64,000 nucleotides of DNA, taken from contig OU612071.1 of assembly GCA_914767715.1 (NCBI GenBank), positions 15,496,948-15,560,947 of the forward strand. The letters are read 5' to 3'. Source of the DNA: Membranipora membranacea (taxonomy: Eukaryota; Bryozoa; Gymnolaemata; Cheilostomatida; Membraniporidae). Below, one piece after another: positions 35,601 through 50,600 of the stretch. The position numbers and the translations under genes were made by a program. Below the pieces are notes generated by a model. The model did not search any database. It saw only the letters and a program-made list of their open reading frames with translations, and was not told the DNA's origin. The stretch's first letter is position 1, and each line of letters opens with the position of its first letter.

Positions 35601-38600
35601 CATTTATATTCCCCACCATCATCACTCTGTAAGATAGACAAGATTTTTCAATAATATAATTTTATCATTTTTTCAATGACTACAGAGTTTTTGCAAAAAT
35701 CATGTTCACTCTAAAATTTTCAAATTAAAAATTACCTATGTGTAAATGCCAATTCTAAAATCTTCAATTTTGGTGCTTTAGATTGGTGCAGTGTCCAGGC
35801 CACCTCGACTCATAGAGTTGGTTGATAACTTACAATAGAGTTTTTGATGACGAGTGAGCCGTTTGTAAGCTGTTGTATCCTGTTACTTATTGTGACTGGT
35901 TTACCATCCTTAGTCCATAGTATCTCTGGCATCGGAGAACCTCCAACAGCGCAATGGAGCATCACCTGAGAGCAGTCATTGGGGTGAATGTTTGTTTATG
36001 GCAGACATTTTGGCGGCACTGGACGGAACTCATGTCAGATTGGAAGAATTTTTTACACACTGAATGGACATTTTACCTATATCAAAGTGGTTCTTTTTTA
36101 TACTGAAGCTAAATGTCATGAAGAACCTGCTATCAATCTTACTTCATGAAACAGGGTCTCATGTCAGATTGATGCATATGTACAACAGAAGAAGAAAAGT
36201 TTGAGGGAGACTAAATGTTAGACAGCACCAAATTTAGCTAGCTCAGTTGCAAGTTTATATAAAGTAATGAGGTTTACGAAATGTTAGCTAGCCTTCCCCT
36301 ACTCCACTAAGGTTAGGAGTAGGAGGTGGCTCGGTTGGTAGAGCGCAGCTCCTTCAGCATGCATATGTTGGTGGTTGTAGGTTCGAATACCACTGCAGTC
36401 CATCTACTACTGGGGTTTGGTTGGCCCGCAGGTCTGCACTGACCTGCCTGCAAACAGAGAGCTTCCTGGCGTAGATATTACGACCTAGCCCCTAGGGCAA
36501 CTAATTCTTTCCTTTTCCGCCAATGCTTCGGGATGGGGGTGTGAACTGACAACCTGATTTTAATCGACCACTTTCTTTAATCAACAATATATTTCACGTA
36601 CCTGATCAGCGATTCTGACAGCAGTATTGCCCGGAGCGACGAGAAGTCTGGGAGGTATGTTAACCTTAGCCGGAGCTATCTGCCACACAGAGCCAGCTGG
36701 GTTCTTAGCTATACACTTATAAGTACCGGTGTGTGTGATACGAGCATTGTCTATAACTAGCCGAGATCTACCAGCACGGCTCTCAGGGCTGTGGAAATAG
36801 ATAGAATCGGATCAACTATAGCTCACTAGCCTCATAACCGTAAAAAAATGTAACACCACAGTACATAAAGGGAAATCAGCGGCCTTCAGAGTTTCCTTAC
36901 TCAAATCCTCTCTCTTATTATTTTTCTACATGGTTAAATAAAGGTGGGTATGACTCCTCTGTATCTTGGTAACAGCTGGCTGGGATGTCATGTGGTTTAA
37001 GGTGTAATATCACACAATAAAATAGAAGTGGTGGCTTGAGTTATTTAAGCCTGTTCCCCGATTGCAGAGAACAATCTCAAGAGTTTTAAGACTATTGTAG
37101 GATGATACAGCGCACGCCGAGTTTATTGAGAACCCTCACCTTTCTATATCCGTGTTATTTAGCTGCCATGTTATGACAGGTTCTGGTCGACCGCTGGCTT
37201 CACAGATCATGACAATAGTAGAGCCTTCAGCCACCTCAGTCTCACTGGGAGCTATTATAATCTTAGGTGGAACTATAAATAACACAAAAGAAGCAAACTT
37301 TAATATTTTACCCTCTACATTGAGAAGCACTCTTACTTTTAATGTTTAAGAAAAGGTTAATGCAACATTTTTTTAGTTTATTGGCATAGTCTTATTTTTT
37401 GTTGATTCTTTGTTAGTTTTATTTTTGCTTTTTTGCCATTTATGTTACATCTTGAAAAACATTAGACATAATGAATTGTTGCTGACAATAAAATTATATA
37501 TATATTTATATTTATATATATATATAAGTGACTGCTTTAGTCAAATAATATCAATTTTCAGTCTCGGGATAACAAGGTTGTCTAGACTAGATCAGCTGTA
37601 ATTCAGTCTGTCTGCATACTGCACACCGATCACATGAAACAATATTGCATGTATATCTCCAACCGGCAACATTCATCAAGCTAAAGTATATTCTAGAAGC
37701 AATTCGGTACTCATAATTTATTCTATTATCGTATTGCTCCAACATAATGTACAAGTATGTCACAGATCATTCAATTGATGAACAAAGGCAATAATAACAC
37801 CTTTACTGTTATTGTCATCAATTGATTTTTTTATAAATTGTAGTGAGTTCTTACCATCAACTCTGAGAGACATATCAGCTGAGTCTTGTCCAGCTTGGTT
37901 TACTGCCTCGCATGTAAATGTCTCATAATCGGTAGCCTGGTAAATACAATTATAAAAGTATTTAGACATAGAAATGGCAGTTGCACACACAAAAAGTATA
38001 CTTAGTTTGGTGAGATATATTGTCTTCTCTCACATATGAAAAGAACGAAACATCGGTAAAACAATTTTTATTTAGGGATACTGCTGTTTGTGCATTTACT
38101 TTCTAGTGGTCCTATTGGTGAAATAATTCTGATGCTATGTAGACAGAAGTGATTGACCAAAATCCACTCGCAATTGCTTGGTCTTTTAATGGCAAAATCC
38201 ATACTGGGTCAGATAAAATATAGACAATTTAGTAATTGAAAAAGAAATTGGCCGAGTGTAAACCTACAAGACTACAAGATACATGACACGCCTACAAGAC
38301 ACACCTACAAGACACGCCTACACAACTACAAGTCACACCTATAATACACGCCTACAAGACACGCCTACAAGACACGCCTACAAGACACGCCTACAAGTCA
38401 CGCCTATAATACAGGCCTACACGACTACAAGACACGCCTACAAGATACGACTACAAGACACTCCTACAGGAGATAGTTTAAATCATACCCTGACTTGCTG
38501 TATAAGTAGACTGCCATCGTCTAGTATATCATAATTAGGATCAGACTCAGTATTAATCTGTACATAGTTCTTCTTCCATGTAACAGTAGGAGCTGGTATC

Positions 38601-41600
38601 CCTTCTACTTCACATATCAGTGTGGCTACCTCTCCTTGTATCTTCTCTATCGTTCTCTCGTAGTTCACTATACGAGCTCCAACTGTAATTGTATACAATA
38701 TAATCACAATATGATATATGCAATATGTTGTATTCAATGTACAAGATTCAGTATGCGATATGTGATATGCAATATGCAGCATCTGCCATATGAGCTTCAA
38801 CTATAATTGTATAAGGAATTATATAGGAATGCTCATTTTAAGTCCTCATGGCTGTAATTGTAGGTCATTTGTTTTTCATTACGTATACAAAGACTTTTAT
38901 AAAGTTCTGCCTATATACCTGAATAAGATGTTTTAAAGGTAACGAAACATTTGTTCTAAATTAACTGTTGATGGAAGAATAATATGAAAATTTTCATCAA
39001 GAGAATTTTGCCGAAAGTTTACAAAACAGTTCAAATCTCCGTAGACTGTTCCGAGAAAAAGTTTTCATCAAAATCGCTAGCTTTCTTTGTTATTTCAGAA
39101 CAGTAATGATTGCTTTTTATCAAGCTGCCTTCAGATACGCACCTAGAATATTGACTCTGGTATCCTGTAGAGCTATTCCAGCTTCGTTTACAGCTTGACA
39201 AGTGTACATTCCCTCATCCTCACTCCTATAAAACATCAGAAAAATAATGGGATAAGATAAGATAGCTTTTATTGGTAAACTTTTTCAAAGACAAGTTAAA
39301 ATAATGTTGAGGAAGCTTTTTTGATGTTCATACAGTTGCCGTTTAAAATTTTAATGCCCGTTGGAATAAAACTGTTTAAAAATCTCTTATATGGAGCAAT
39401 GAAGGGTTTCCAAAGATAAGTATTAAAATCATCTAGGTGAGATCGATATGATCTGTCTGTGAACTCGAGGTATTTCAGGATTTGTGCTGACATGTCACAA
39501 TTGAAAAAACAATAAGAATCACGTAACAGGCATCAGTTATTGGAAAGCATGGTGTTAACATCTGATATACACTATGTCTACTTTCTTTGCAGACTTTCAC
39601 TTCTAATTATAAGTCACAAATGCCTGGTTTTAGATGTAAGAGCAACACTAAGGTGGTCTGGAGCCAACTCAATGTGACATAGAGGGCCAGTGTTGAACTT
39701 GAAAATACTCACTTTAAAATGCCTGTAACAATAAGGAATCTTAACGGACACTTACCTAGTTATAGGAATGGCGAGCCTTCCATCATGAAGTACTCTGAAT
39801 CTGTAGTCATTAGGATCGATAGCTTCTCCATTCTTAGACCACAGAACCTGAGGTCTGGGAACACCCTGAGTACGGCACGGTATCTGTAGCTCCCGACCTT
39901 CTATCACTGTGTATCCTGGGTTACTTGGCTCAATCACAGGAGCAACTATCAAAATATATACATATTATATATTTAATTGATGGGGCAAGGGTCTGGGGTG
40001 CTCAGACTTAGACATAATGAGTGTTGGTACAGACGGATACAGAACGAAACAGTTAGATGTTACATGGTAGCCAAAACTATTAACCATTTTACGCAGACAA
40101 ATAGCAGTTGACCTGACATATACATTACATATATATGCGCTTTTTTCAGTCTACCACTTTTTTTATAACTTTTTTGCATTCAGTAACATATAAAAAGACA
40201 TTTCAAAAATAAGGAAAAGAAGAGAGACAAGTGAAAAAAATTAATGTGCAAGTGATAATGATTTATAAGAAAAAAAAGGAGGGAAAATTTTGATGAGGAT
40301 CTTATTAGTAAAACTAGTCTTAGTGATATAAGCTTTAGCAGAGGGAGATAATCAGTACAATTGTAAATTTGTCAGCTCTTAAATTCTCACTTGTGGGGAA
40401 AATACACTCACCTAGGACTAGCAGCTTCACCCGTCCTGTAGCAGTTCCAGCTGGATTCTGGGCTATGCAGATGTAAGTACCTGAGTCTAAATTACTTGCC
40501 TTCTCAATAACCAATGATTTGTTCAATTTCTCCGCTAAAATAATAGTAGGTCATGAACATTAGCTGATGAAACTACATACCCTGATCATTGGATATATCA
40601 AATACCGAAAAATAAGCTGTTGGCTGGTTGAAGGTTGAAGTTCATAAATGCGATGAGGCCGAATAAATGTTAGTTAGCAATTAATTTCACAACTTCAAGC
40701 CTGCGCAAAACAGCAGATATTACCTCCTTCAAATACTTTGCCCCTTTAGGGTTTATCACAAATACACCACCGACGTGTAAAGTTACCATTGCATTGTGGG
40801 AAATGTTGTAACAAACCCTAGTGTTATATTACTATTGCTCATGATAGATAATGTGATTGTGTTGATTGGGTTATTGATCCTGACTCAAATAAATGCATTT
40901 CCTTCCAATATTAAAATATCAGGTCATGAATATCCAACAATTTCCCAGGAGATATGAAAATGTGCTGATCTTTCTGAAAATTTCAAGATATTGTTGAATT
41001 GTGGGAATGCTGTAGAACCCCATTGATATACACTAATACACTAAACTTACATGGGAAGTAACCTATCAAAATGAGGCTGCAATTTCAGCATTGTTTCTGT
41101 CATTGTCATTGGCAAATAATCTAATCAAATACCCCCTTCCCCGAGGGTACATCAGTAATACAAGACTGATATGGAAAGTTAAAGTCATATTGTGGAAACT
41201 TGTAATAAACCCCATTGATATATCACTAAATGCCAAACTTACGAGGAAAGTTAGCTACAATCCTGGTACCGATCTGCCAGATAACTCTCGGTACAGGTGT
41301 ACCCTCTACATCACATGTTAGAGTTATGTCCTCTCCTGAGTTAACACTAATCTCTTTATATGGCTCTGTGTTATAGGGTGGTACTTGTACACTGCAGGTA
41401 AAATGTTACAGTAGATTTAACAATACATACAACCATACTGACTCTCGTGATCTGACTGGGCATGTAGATCACTGATAAACTAGGGTATCATTACCACAAA
41501 GAGAATGTCGTAAGGCTAAGTATGTATCATGCGTGACTTGAATTTGCGCATGTGCAAGAATAATGAGTTTAGTCTGGGTTCTAATTGCAATTTTTGTCTG

Positions 41601-44600
41601 GGGAGATAGGACATCCCCTGCATAAATTGCCAGTCAAATTTAGCTAATAGTGACAATAGAAGATAACTCTTTCTAACAATTCCGCACGCATTTGAGAGTG
41701 TGCCACCAGAGCAGGTAGCCAATCAGATGGCTTCGGAATTCCGAGGCTCAATTTTGCAGAGATCAGCTCATGCCCAGAGCTGAGCATGCGCAGAATGACA
41801 TACAACAACATGACATATCTGGTCTTCAATATTTTTCATTCAGAGATGTAGGAGCAAACTGATTGTCGTGAACCCTGGCTAGAAAGTCTCTATATTGTAG
41901 CTACAGATACTGAGATTGCTTTCCGGATTAAGCTTTTTATTCCCTTATAGCAATTCAAATATCGAGGCAAAATTATTGTTTAGAGGAGCAGGAACATGAG
42001 AGCAATATGTGAGGTTTTGTCTAAAACAAAATATACTGATCGACTCATATTTGTCAGCTATTGTCTCGGAAATTAAGAATGTAGAAAATTAGTTTATAAG
42101 ACAGCACTTATCAACTTCATAATGGTGAGAAAGCATTTCAATTATTCAGAAATTTTGCAAAACATCAGTGACAATTTTATACCTGAGTGTAAGAGACTTG
42201 TTAGCAGATCCAGCCTCATTAGTAGCTATACAAGTATAGTTTCCTGTGTCTGTGGGTCTGACTGAAGCAAACTCCAAACTTCCAGACTGTAGCATCCTAA
42301 ATCTGACACAACAAAGTCAATCATAACTATAGGTTCATGGGAATGATGGGCGTAGTTAATATTGGTTGAGAATACAGAATGCTGACTGGCTCCTCATTGT
42401 GTTTCCTTTCCAAATTTAACTCCACTTAATGGGACTGAAGTTTCCAGGAATATGGCCAACCATTATTAGTATTGATTTCATTGTCAGCTGGGTTGTTAAA
42501 CGGCCAAACTCAGTACAACGGATTGTAAACGCATGTGATCCCATTGTGGAGCAAACCCAGGAACTCGGGAACATGAGTTCAAACTGTAACTGTAACTGAG
42601 GAACTGATGGGCACACTTAAATGGAGATCATCATAGTCTATTTGTCTATAAACCTAACTTATGTCTGTTCCTTATTCCAGGATATGACCTCACCATACTA
42701 AATTCCTTCAGACGAAACATGGGCTACATGAATTTATACATGGTCTCTCAATCAGTGATGCACATGCAGTGTGAGTGAGAGCGGGTACTTACCTAGAGTT
42801 AGATGTACATTTATCAGGTAGAGGTAGATATACACTTATCAGGTACTTACCTAGGGTTAGCCATAGGGTTGACCTCTGACCCGTCCTTGTACCATCTAAT
42901 AGAAGGATTAGGTAGACCCTGAGTCTCACATAGTAACAGTGTTCTAGTGTTAGAAGTAGCAGCTACAAATCTGTCACTGGGCTCAATACTCGGTGGTACT
43001 GGAAACAGAAAATCAGATGAAACTTAATCAATTGAAATTATAATATAGACCTGTGATTATAATTTGAAGTACTCTGCTTGCAATTCACAACCTAATGGTC
43101 TCCTGGGTCAAACCACTGGGCAGGATACGGGATAACGCTTACACTGAGAGCACTGTATGATGGAAAATACATTTAATGAATATACCAACATCTCATTGAA
43201 CCTCAAGGAAGCTTGAACAGCCTTATCTAAGCAGGGCTTTACAGTTTGCCTGCATTGAAATTATGAATATAGCAATGCTGCGCCTTGCAAATAGTCCGGG
43301 TGCATATGGTACAAACAAACATGTTGGATACACCTGAGCATGCTGGGACTGGAACAATTCTTGGGCAAACGATCCCTTGATGGGCTTGAACCCACATATC
43401 CTGCTACACCGATTGCCTGGCGGTGAATGGTTTATGGGAGTCTTAGAGTACTTACCCTGCACACTGATAGAAAAAGCTTTAGTCGCGTTTCCGGCTGGAT
43501 TTGTAGCGAGGCAGAAGTATGAACCGATATCTAATAGCTGAGCGTCGATTATTCTCAGTAACTGACCATTGTCTTGTACTCTGCAATATAATATACAAAA
43601 AATACAACAGAATGCTATGAATGCTAATGATGCTAATAATTAGCTGTATCAATATATGCTCTGTCAATCTGCTGAATCTCCAGCTTCCATCATTTCTGAA
43701 TGACACACAAACCTTTTAGTTTAGTTGATTTATTTCAATTTCAATTTTTTCAATGCGGTCTAGCACATTTCAACTGTGATGGTTTACAGGAACTTGAAAT
43801 TTTAGCTTTTTTTCTCAACTCTGTTGATTGAATATTATCTTGTCCTAGCATGTTTGCATATGGAGACTGAAGACAAAAAACAGGAAAACTACAACCAAAT
43901 CTAATTAAAATCAGATGATTTAAAATTTTAGAGAGATATAGTTGATAAACATTAGTTAAATCCTACTGCTTACCTGATATTAGATGATTCTCTTGGGTCC
44001 AGCACCTCTCCGTCTTTATACCATGTTATATCTGGAGATGGTTCTCCATCTACTGCACACTCTAACAGGGCAGGCTCACCTACTATCACAGAGATCGGGC
44101 TCAGACCGTCAGAGTTCTCTATCGTACTCGGTACTGGGAAAGTGGAAATAACGGAATGAATAGAAATTGCTCACCTCTAACCGCCATGTCCTGATCGGGT
44201 GGCGGACATGAATAATATTATGCTGCGATGATAAACAAAACTTGACCAAAAGGAAATAAGGCTGATTATGATTATAATTAATCTTCCAAGAAAATAAATG
44301 AAAAGTGAAAAAAAAAGATTAAATCAGAATCACCATTACAAGATTGGTTCCAGTTTTTGTAGAACAGACCACAACTACTTCGCGATTTAAATAACTGTTA
44401 AAATTAATTAGAGTGAAAAATAGGAGTCTTTGCGATCTAGCACATATTTTGATAGAACAAACAACAGAAATGATTAATCTTTGCTTTTTGTTGAGACAGT
44501 TCACAAGAAGTACACAAGTTTGCTAGTAAGAGACTTACCCTGAACAATCAGCACAAAGTCTTTAGATATTTTTCCTGCTGGGTTGAGAGCCTCACAAGTA

Positions 44601-47600
44601 AATCTACCAGCATCCTCTACCTCAACAGATATGATATCCAACAGCTCCCCATCGAACGATATCCTATGTAGAAAAATTAACGACTTTTATACCACTAAGA
44701 GTCAGATGGTTTGAGTGTCAAGAGTTGATTATGTAGTTATAGGTTTGGTAAGAAGCAAGTCTGTATGCAGCTTGAAGCCACCCGCCTGCCATAGCCTGTA
44801 ACCAACACACAAGAACACCAAATTACAGCCTCAATTATCATGTTCCAGTCCATTCACACCAGTAGTACAGTATGGGGAAACTGGTGTCTGCGACAAGGAG
44901 CTGCTCAAAGTAAAGCAATCAAGTCTTGGTTCAGGTCTCTGCCACACTGATCATGTGATATACTATTGCATGTATATCTCTGCTTGATCGAGAGTGAACT
45001 ATTTCACTTAGCATGAGTACCATCACAAGGAATTTGGTGTAATGACCCGAAGTCAATTTTACTAATGAGAGGCGAGTACATGTTAGGTACTGATACTAAA
45101 TTGACTCTAACATCAGATATAGACATGTCAATAGTGTAGTCTTGATGTCAGTGTGGGTCTCTGCAACTCGGAGACAATTTAAAACTATTATTATACCTGT
45201 ACTGAAAGTTATCCCTGGATATTGGTTCTCCGTCCTTATACCACTTAACCTCAGGTTTAGGTTCACCAGTCACCGGGCAGCTGAGAGAGAACCCCTTCTT
45301 TACTATAGTTATCAGCTGCTCCGGGAACGGCGTCGTGTCATCCTCAAAATCAGGGGGTACTGAAAGTAAATGAAATGAAACAGTGAGAGTTTGTATATCA
45401 TAAGTTGTAAATTTTCTAAGGTTCCTTGCCTGATCGAATGGATAGAGGAATGAAAACATATGCTCCATCAACGTGAGTATGTGCAATGAAATGGCAGAAG
45501 ATTTGTATTCTTCGAATGACCATTTGTTTCCAATCAAAAGAATCATGGCTGTCACCGGTGGTTCGACTTATATGTAATAACAACAAAACAGAATAGCTAT
45601 AAGACTCACACAAATATGATCATCATCTGAGAATGTGAATGTCCAATGAAAACGAAGACGAATAGCTTGATAGTAGCAATGATTCAAATGATGAGCCAAA
45701 ATTGTATCAAGGCTCATGTGTACATAGCATGAAAGTATAGAGATTGTTATGGTCTAAACACACTAACGGAGGATGCAACCTCAGCGGATCCTCAATGTGT
45801 TTTATGTACTCATTAGTCCTCTGAAGATCAGCCGAGGCTTATATTGTTAGTGATGTCATGAAAACCGCTCTGCACTCGGAGGTTGCATCTGCTGATCAGA
45901 CCTCTGAGGATCAGCTGAGGCCGCTGTCAGCATATATGTTAACATTGGTGACATTGTGCAAACCTCTGAGGTTACAACCACTCAGTGTGTTTTAACCATT
46001 AGCCCATCCTTTGATAGATTGTGTTTATTGTGTAAGATTTTCAAAGTACACTCACATAGTACAGTAAGATGGAACTGTTGCCTGTCCCTGCCGGCTGGGT
46101 TAGTTACTTTACATGAGTATGTATCCTCCTGGGACATTCTAACAGTAGACAACTCCAACTGCTGGTCCTGATTCAGTAATCTCATATTAGGATACGGCCA
46201 GTCTAGGAGTGGAATTCGGCCTGTAATGGAAAATTGAAACAAAATCATAACTGATTATAAGATTTGATTCATAATTAGTTTGTGAATTATTTTAAAAATT
46301 ATTTCAAAAAAGGACAATAAACGCCTCTTCGACATTATTGGCTTGGGGCAGTCAACAGGGAGTCATTCCTTGGCATAATGGGGAATGCCTTTGCTATCAT
46401 GGGGGTTACATAATGTGCGTGAATGCTGGATTTGCATTAAGAATTGATTGAAACTAGAAATACTCAGCTGTACAGTGCAGTACTTGACACTGACTCCTCG
46501 CGGTGAATAATGTTGATCAAAAAAGAGAAAATATCTGCATAACACAGCAGATTTTTCAGACATAAATTCACATAACAATAAAACAATCATCCAAGAAGAT
46601 TTTGAGATGTAAGGGTACGCACCTCTAAACCAGATGATAGAAGGTTGAGGTATTCCACTAACAGGACATGAGATTACAGCTGTGCGATTCTCTATAACTG
46701 ATATATCTGTCTCTAGTCCTTCTCTTACAACTCGAGCCGGTACTGTAATGCATAGAACATTGTATAGAATCATGAGTAGTGATGATACATGCAATCTTCT
46801 CTTTTAATGTGAAGTGAACTCTAATTCTTCATTCCAGTGGTCATGTATTTTTTTATCATATTTTTCAATGTTGACCAATAATCACAACAGGATTAAGCTT
46901 TTATCATGATTGCGCAGATAAGCATCTCATAATCCATGCTATATGTATTTTGTTTCTGAGCCCTAAAGCCTGATCAGACATTACTGCACGAGCAATCAAT
47001 TACAGTAAACTCATACATGGAATTGAATAAAGAAAGTTTCTGGGGGCGTTTGTTGTTCCTGATGTATGTTCCCATATGAGGGCGGAGAGTACAGGAAAAT
47101 GGATCAAACTTGATCTATCTGGTAGTCAAATTAAGTACTAAAAAATCGATTTTTACAAGATTACACAAATACATGAAGGACTATTATAATTGTTAAGCAG
47201 AATAGCTTCTTGAGATAGAACTCACGTTAACACCATCTGATAACCAAATATTTTGAGATACATTGTATACAACGATACATACCATGTACTTGAAGGTCAT
47301 AGGTCACTCGAGCTTCACCAGCCTCGTTTACAGCTAGACAAGTATATCTACCTGAGTCACTAACTTGTGCTGACGTTATCACAAATCTTTTAATTCCTGG
47401 CTCTTTTATAATACGACCATCTGAGTAAGCTGACAGATCAGCTAACGGCACACCATTCTACAGACAAGAGGGTGAGTGATCGATCCAAACCTGTTGCATC
47501 AACCTAAGTACACACCCTCAAACTACAGAGGAGCCTCAAGGTGATATTTTGACAAAAATGCAATTAAAATTATTGAACCTCATGATGGGCACTGTAGGGT

Positions 47601-50600
47601 AGAAATTAAACCGCAACAGACAAAAAAGCATTATAAACATATACTATGAAAAATTTTATTGGGGTTTCCTTTTTACACCACCCATTTACTATGTCGTCGA
47701 GAAGTGCAAAGTGAGAAAAATATCAATGACAAAGTAACTCAGCTATTGTTTTCCAAATGGAGACACAATTGTTGTGAGATGCAAGTAGATGCACCTCACT
47801 GTAAATACCTAGAAGGTTTATTGTGTGTTGACGAAATTGATGACATTAGACTGACCTTGAGAAAGCTGACATCAGGATCAGGTATACCTTTAGCAGGACA
47901 TTCTATAACTACAGACTCATTCTGTCTACGTCTGACTCGAGGTACAATATTACTTATATCTACTATAGGTGGAACTACAAACAGAGGAAGAACAACATAT
48001 GATAGAGGTTGACTTTAATACCCTAAAGCAGTAAAGTGCCATTTAGCACAGGCTTTTAATACCAATACATATATTTCTAGCTAACATCATAGGCGATTCA
48101 TACAACTTATTCACTTTGTATAAATTACCTATCAAGCTAGCTAGACTAAACGCTGGATATTACTTATGGATTTAGTAAGAATGATGGAATAATTACAGAT
48201 GACTGAAAGATAAGTCTGCATTAGCCCTCCTCATGTAAACCCTCCTCATTCGGTTCTTATGGTAAAAAGAGAGCCAAATTACCTAAGCTGAGCAAGGAAT
48301 CTTGGGGCAATAATATGACAAAGAATCATGAAAATTCAATACAGTTTACCAAGATATTTCTAAATAATCAAAGGTTCTTCATAGACAGTTTTCCGAGCTC
48401 TGATTTAGGCCTCAAATCGGAGTTGTCCTTTCTCCAGTTTGGTACTTTTAACCCACGCCCCATAGGAAAAACGTGCTGAAAATAGGGTTATCTTGAAAAC
48501 CGCTTTTGTTAGGAAAAAAATGATTTTTGATTCAGAATCTGCACCATTGAAAACTGATAGGGACATAGTTTGGGAAATAACTTTGGTATTCAGATAGTCA
48601 ATTATATCAATTTCTGCCAGTTTTACGGACATATTTCATGGAATCTTTCCTGAATTTTGTCACAAAAATCCAGATTTATCAACGTTCAAGCCTCCAATGA
48701 TTTGGAAACCCTGTCTCTCAGGGGTTTCAATGGTGCAGATTCTGAATCAAAAACCATTTTTATCCTAACATAAGCGGTTTTCAAGATAACCCTCTTTCAG
48801 CAGGTTTTTCCTATGCAGCATGGGTTAAAAGTACCAAACTGGAGACAGGACAACTCCGAATTGAGGCATAAATCAGAGCTCAGAAAACTGTCTATTGTTT
48901 GAAAACTCAATTCCTTCTTGCTCAATTTTTACAAGAATAAACGTACCCAGCACAAGGACATTGATGGTAAGCTTAGCCTGGCCAGCTTTGTTTATAGCCC
49001 TGCAGGTGTAACTGCCTGTATCATCAACATTGATATCAGATATAGATAGCTGTCTGCCGGCGGTCTCTAAACTCAGTCTCTCATCCAGTTCAAGGTCAAT
49101 CTAAAACAAAAGGTTATCACAATAGGAGAAATTAAGGGTGACAATTCATGAGTATCTAAGTACGTATCTCAGCACTAGAATGAGGTTGGCTCCTTACCGC
49201 CGGTCATAATTGTGTAAGAGGAATTTGAGCGTTAAAAAAATTCAAAAAGTATCCACAAATATTGAAATTTTGAAAAATAAATTATGTGAGAAAATTCAAA
49301 TCAGTTAATGATCTGTGGGATCAACTGATTTGAATTTAATTTGCTAGCTGACATTATTTGGCATTCAATAACAGGTTTCAATGATGTGATATTTTGATTT
49401 TGTTATTTATACTCACAGGGAAGCCATTCCTATACCAGGATATATTAGGATATGGAGTACCCATAGCAGGGCAGTAAAGTGTAAGTTGTCTTCCTCGTAT
49501 TATTCGTATTTCCTTCTCTATAGATGAATCATCAATATATGGTGGCTCTACAAATAAAAATAAGAATTCTCTAGAGAACAGAAGCCCTTGATATTTCACT
49601 CTAGGGGGAGTTGAACTAAACATCAAATTTTGCTGGCAAAATACAGTGAGGTATTACCAGCTTACAAGAACATGCACAGATGCAGCAATGAGTTATGCCA
49701 TCAATGATACAGGCAATAGTAGTATTGCATCAGTATGCTAGGTGAAATGTTTTGTGTTTCGTCTGTAGGGAAAAATATCAAAGGAAAATCGCATTTTTGT
49801 TTCTGTCATTAAGTGTGTTCAATTATTTAGATCTTTGGGGTGATTTGTGGTGTTAGACAGAAAACTTACCAATAACATCGAGATCGAAGTCCTTCTCAGC
49901 CGCTCCGGCCTCGTTAGTAGAGATACACGTATACCTAGCTGTGTGAGTGAGAGCAGCGCTTACTAGTGTCAGGCGGTATCCATCAGGGCTCACTCTGAAC
50001 ATCATATAATATTTAAATGGTAAATATTTCTGAGCAGCAGGGTTTGGTGTGAAACCGACATAGACGTAATATTGCTAGAGAGACATTTTATTATTTTGTT
50101 GTTTAAGTTGTTTTCTCTTGTAAATAATTACAGCGCAAAAAATCAAATCCAGAGGTCAGCGTCTAAATTTAAGTTCTCCTCAATGGTATAGTTGTGAATG
50201 TTCACTCTATCAGGTGGTGTTCTAGCCTGTAAAGTAGGCCTATATAGCTTTTGGCTATTTGCTTGGGCTATTTAGCATTGCTGATAGCGCACTTCTTGTA
50301 TTACTAGTTACAATTACTAGTAAGCATCACTATGTAAGGTAGATAATAGACCAGGTTTTGTTCATTGGCCTGCATTCAGAGTTGCTCCCCCTCCACTCCA
50401 CTACTCAACTACTAGGCTATTTAGCATTTCTGGTAGGGGAGGTAGGCAACTACAGGCAAACAGGATCAAACTTGTTATAGGTAGACAGCATAACTAGGAG
50501 TTACTTACGCCCAGTCAACGTTAGCCCTAGTGTTGAGTTCCTGACCGTTACTGAGCCATGTTACGAGGGGTCTGGGTATACCCTCAGTATCACACTGTAT

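Noticed and set aside
38283-38534. Open frame with [10 protein letters not shown] repeats
   Set aside because: A by-product of the 13-bp minisatellite.
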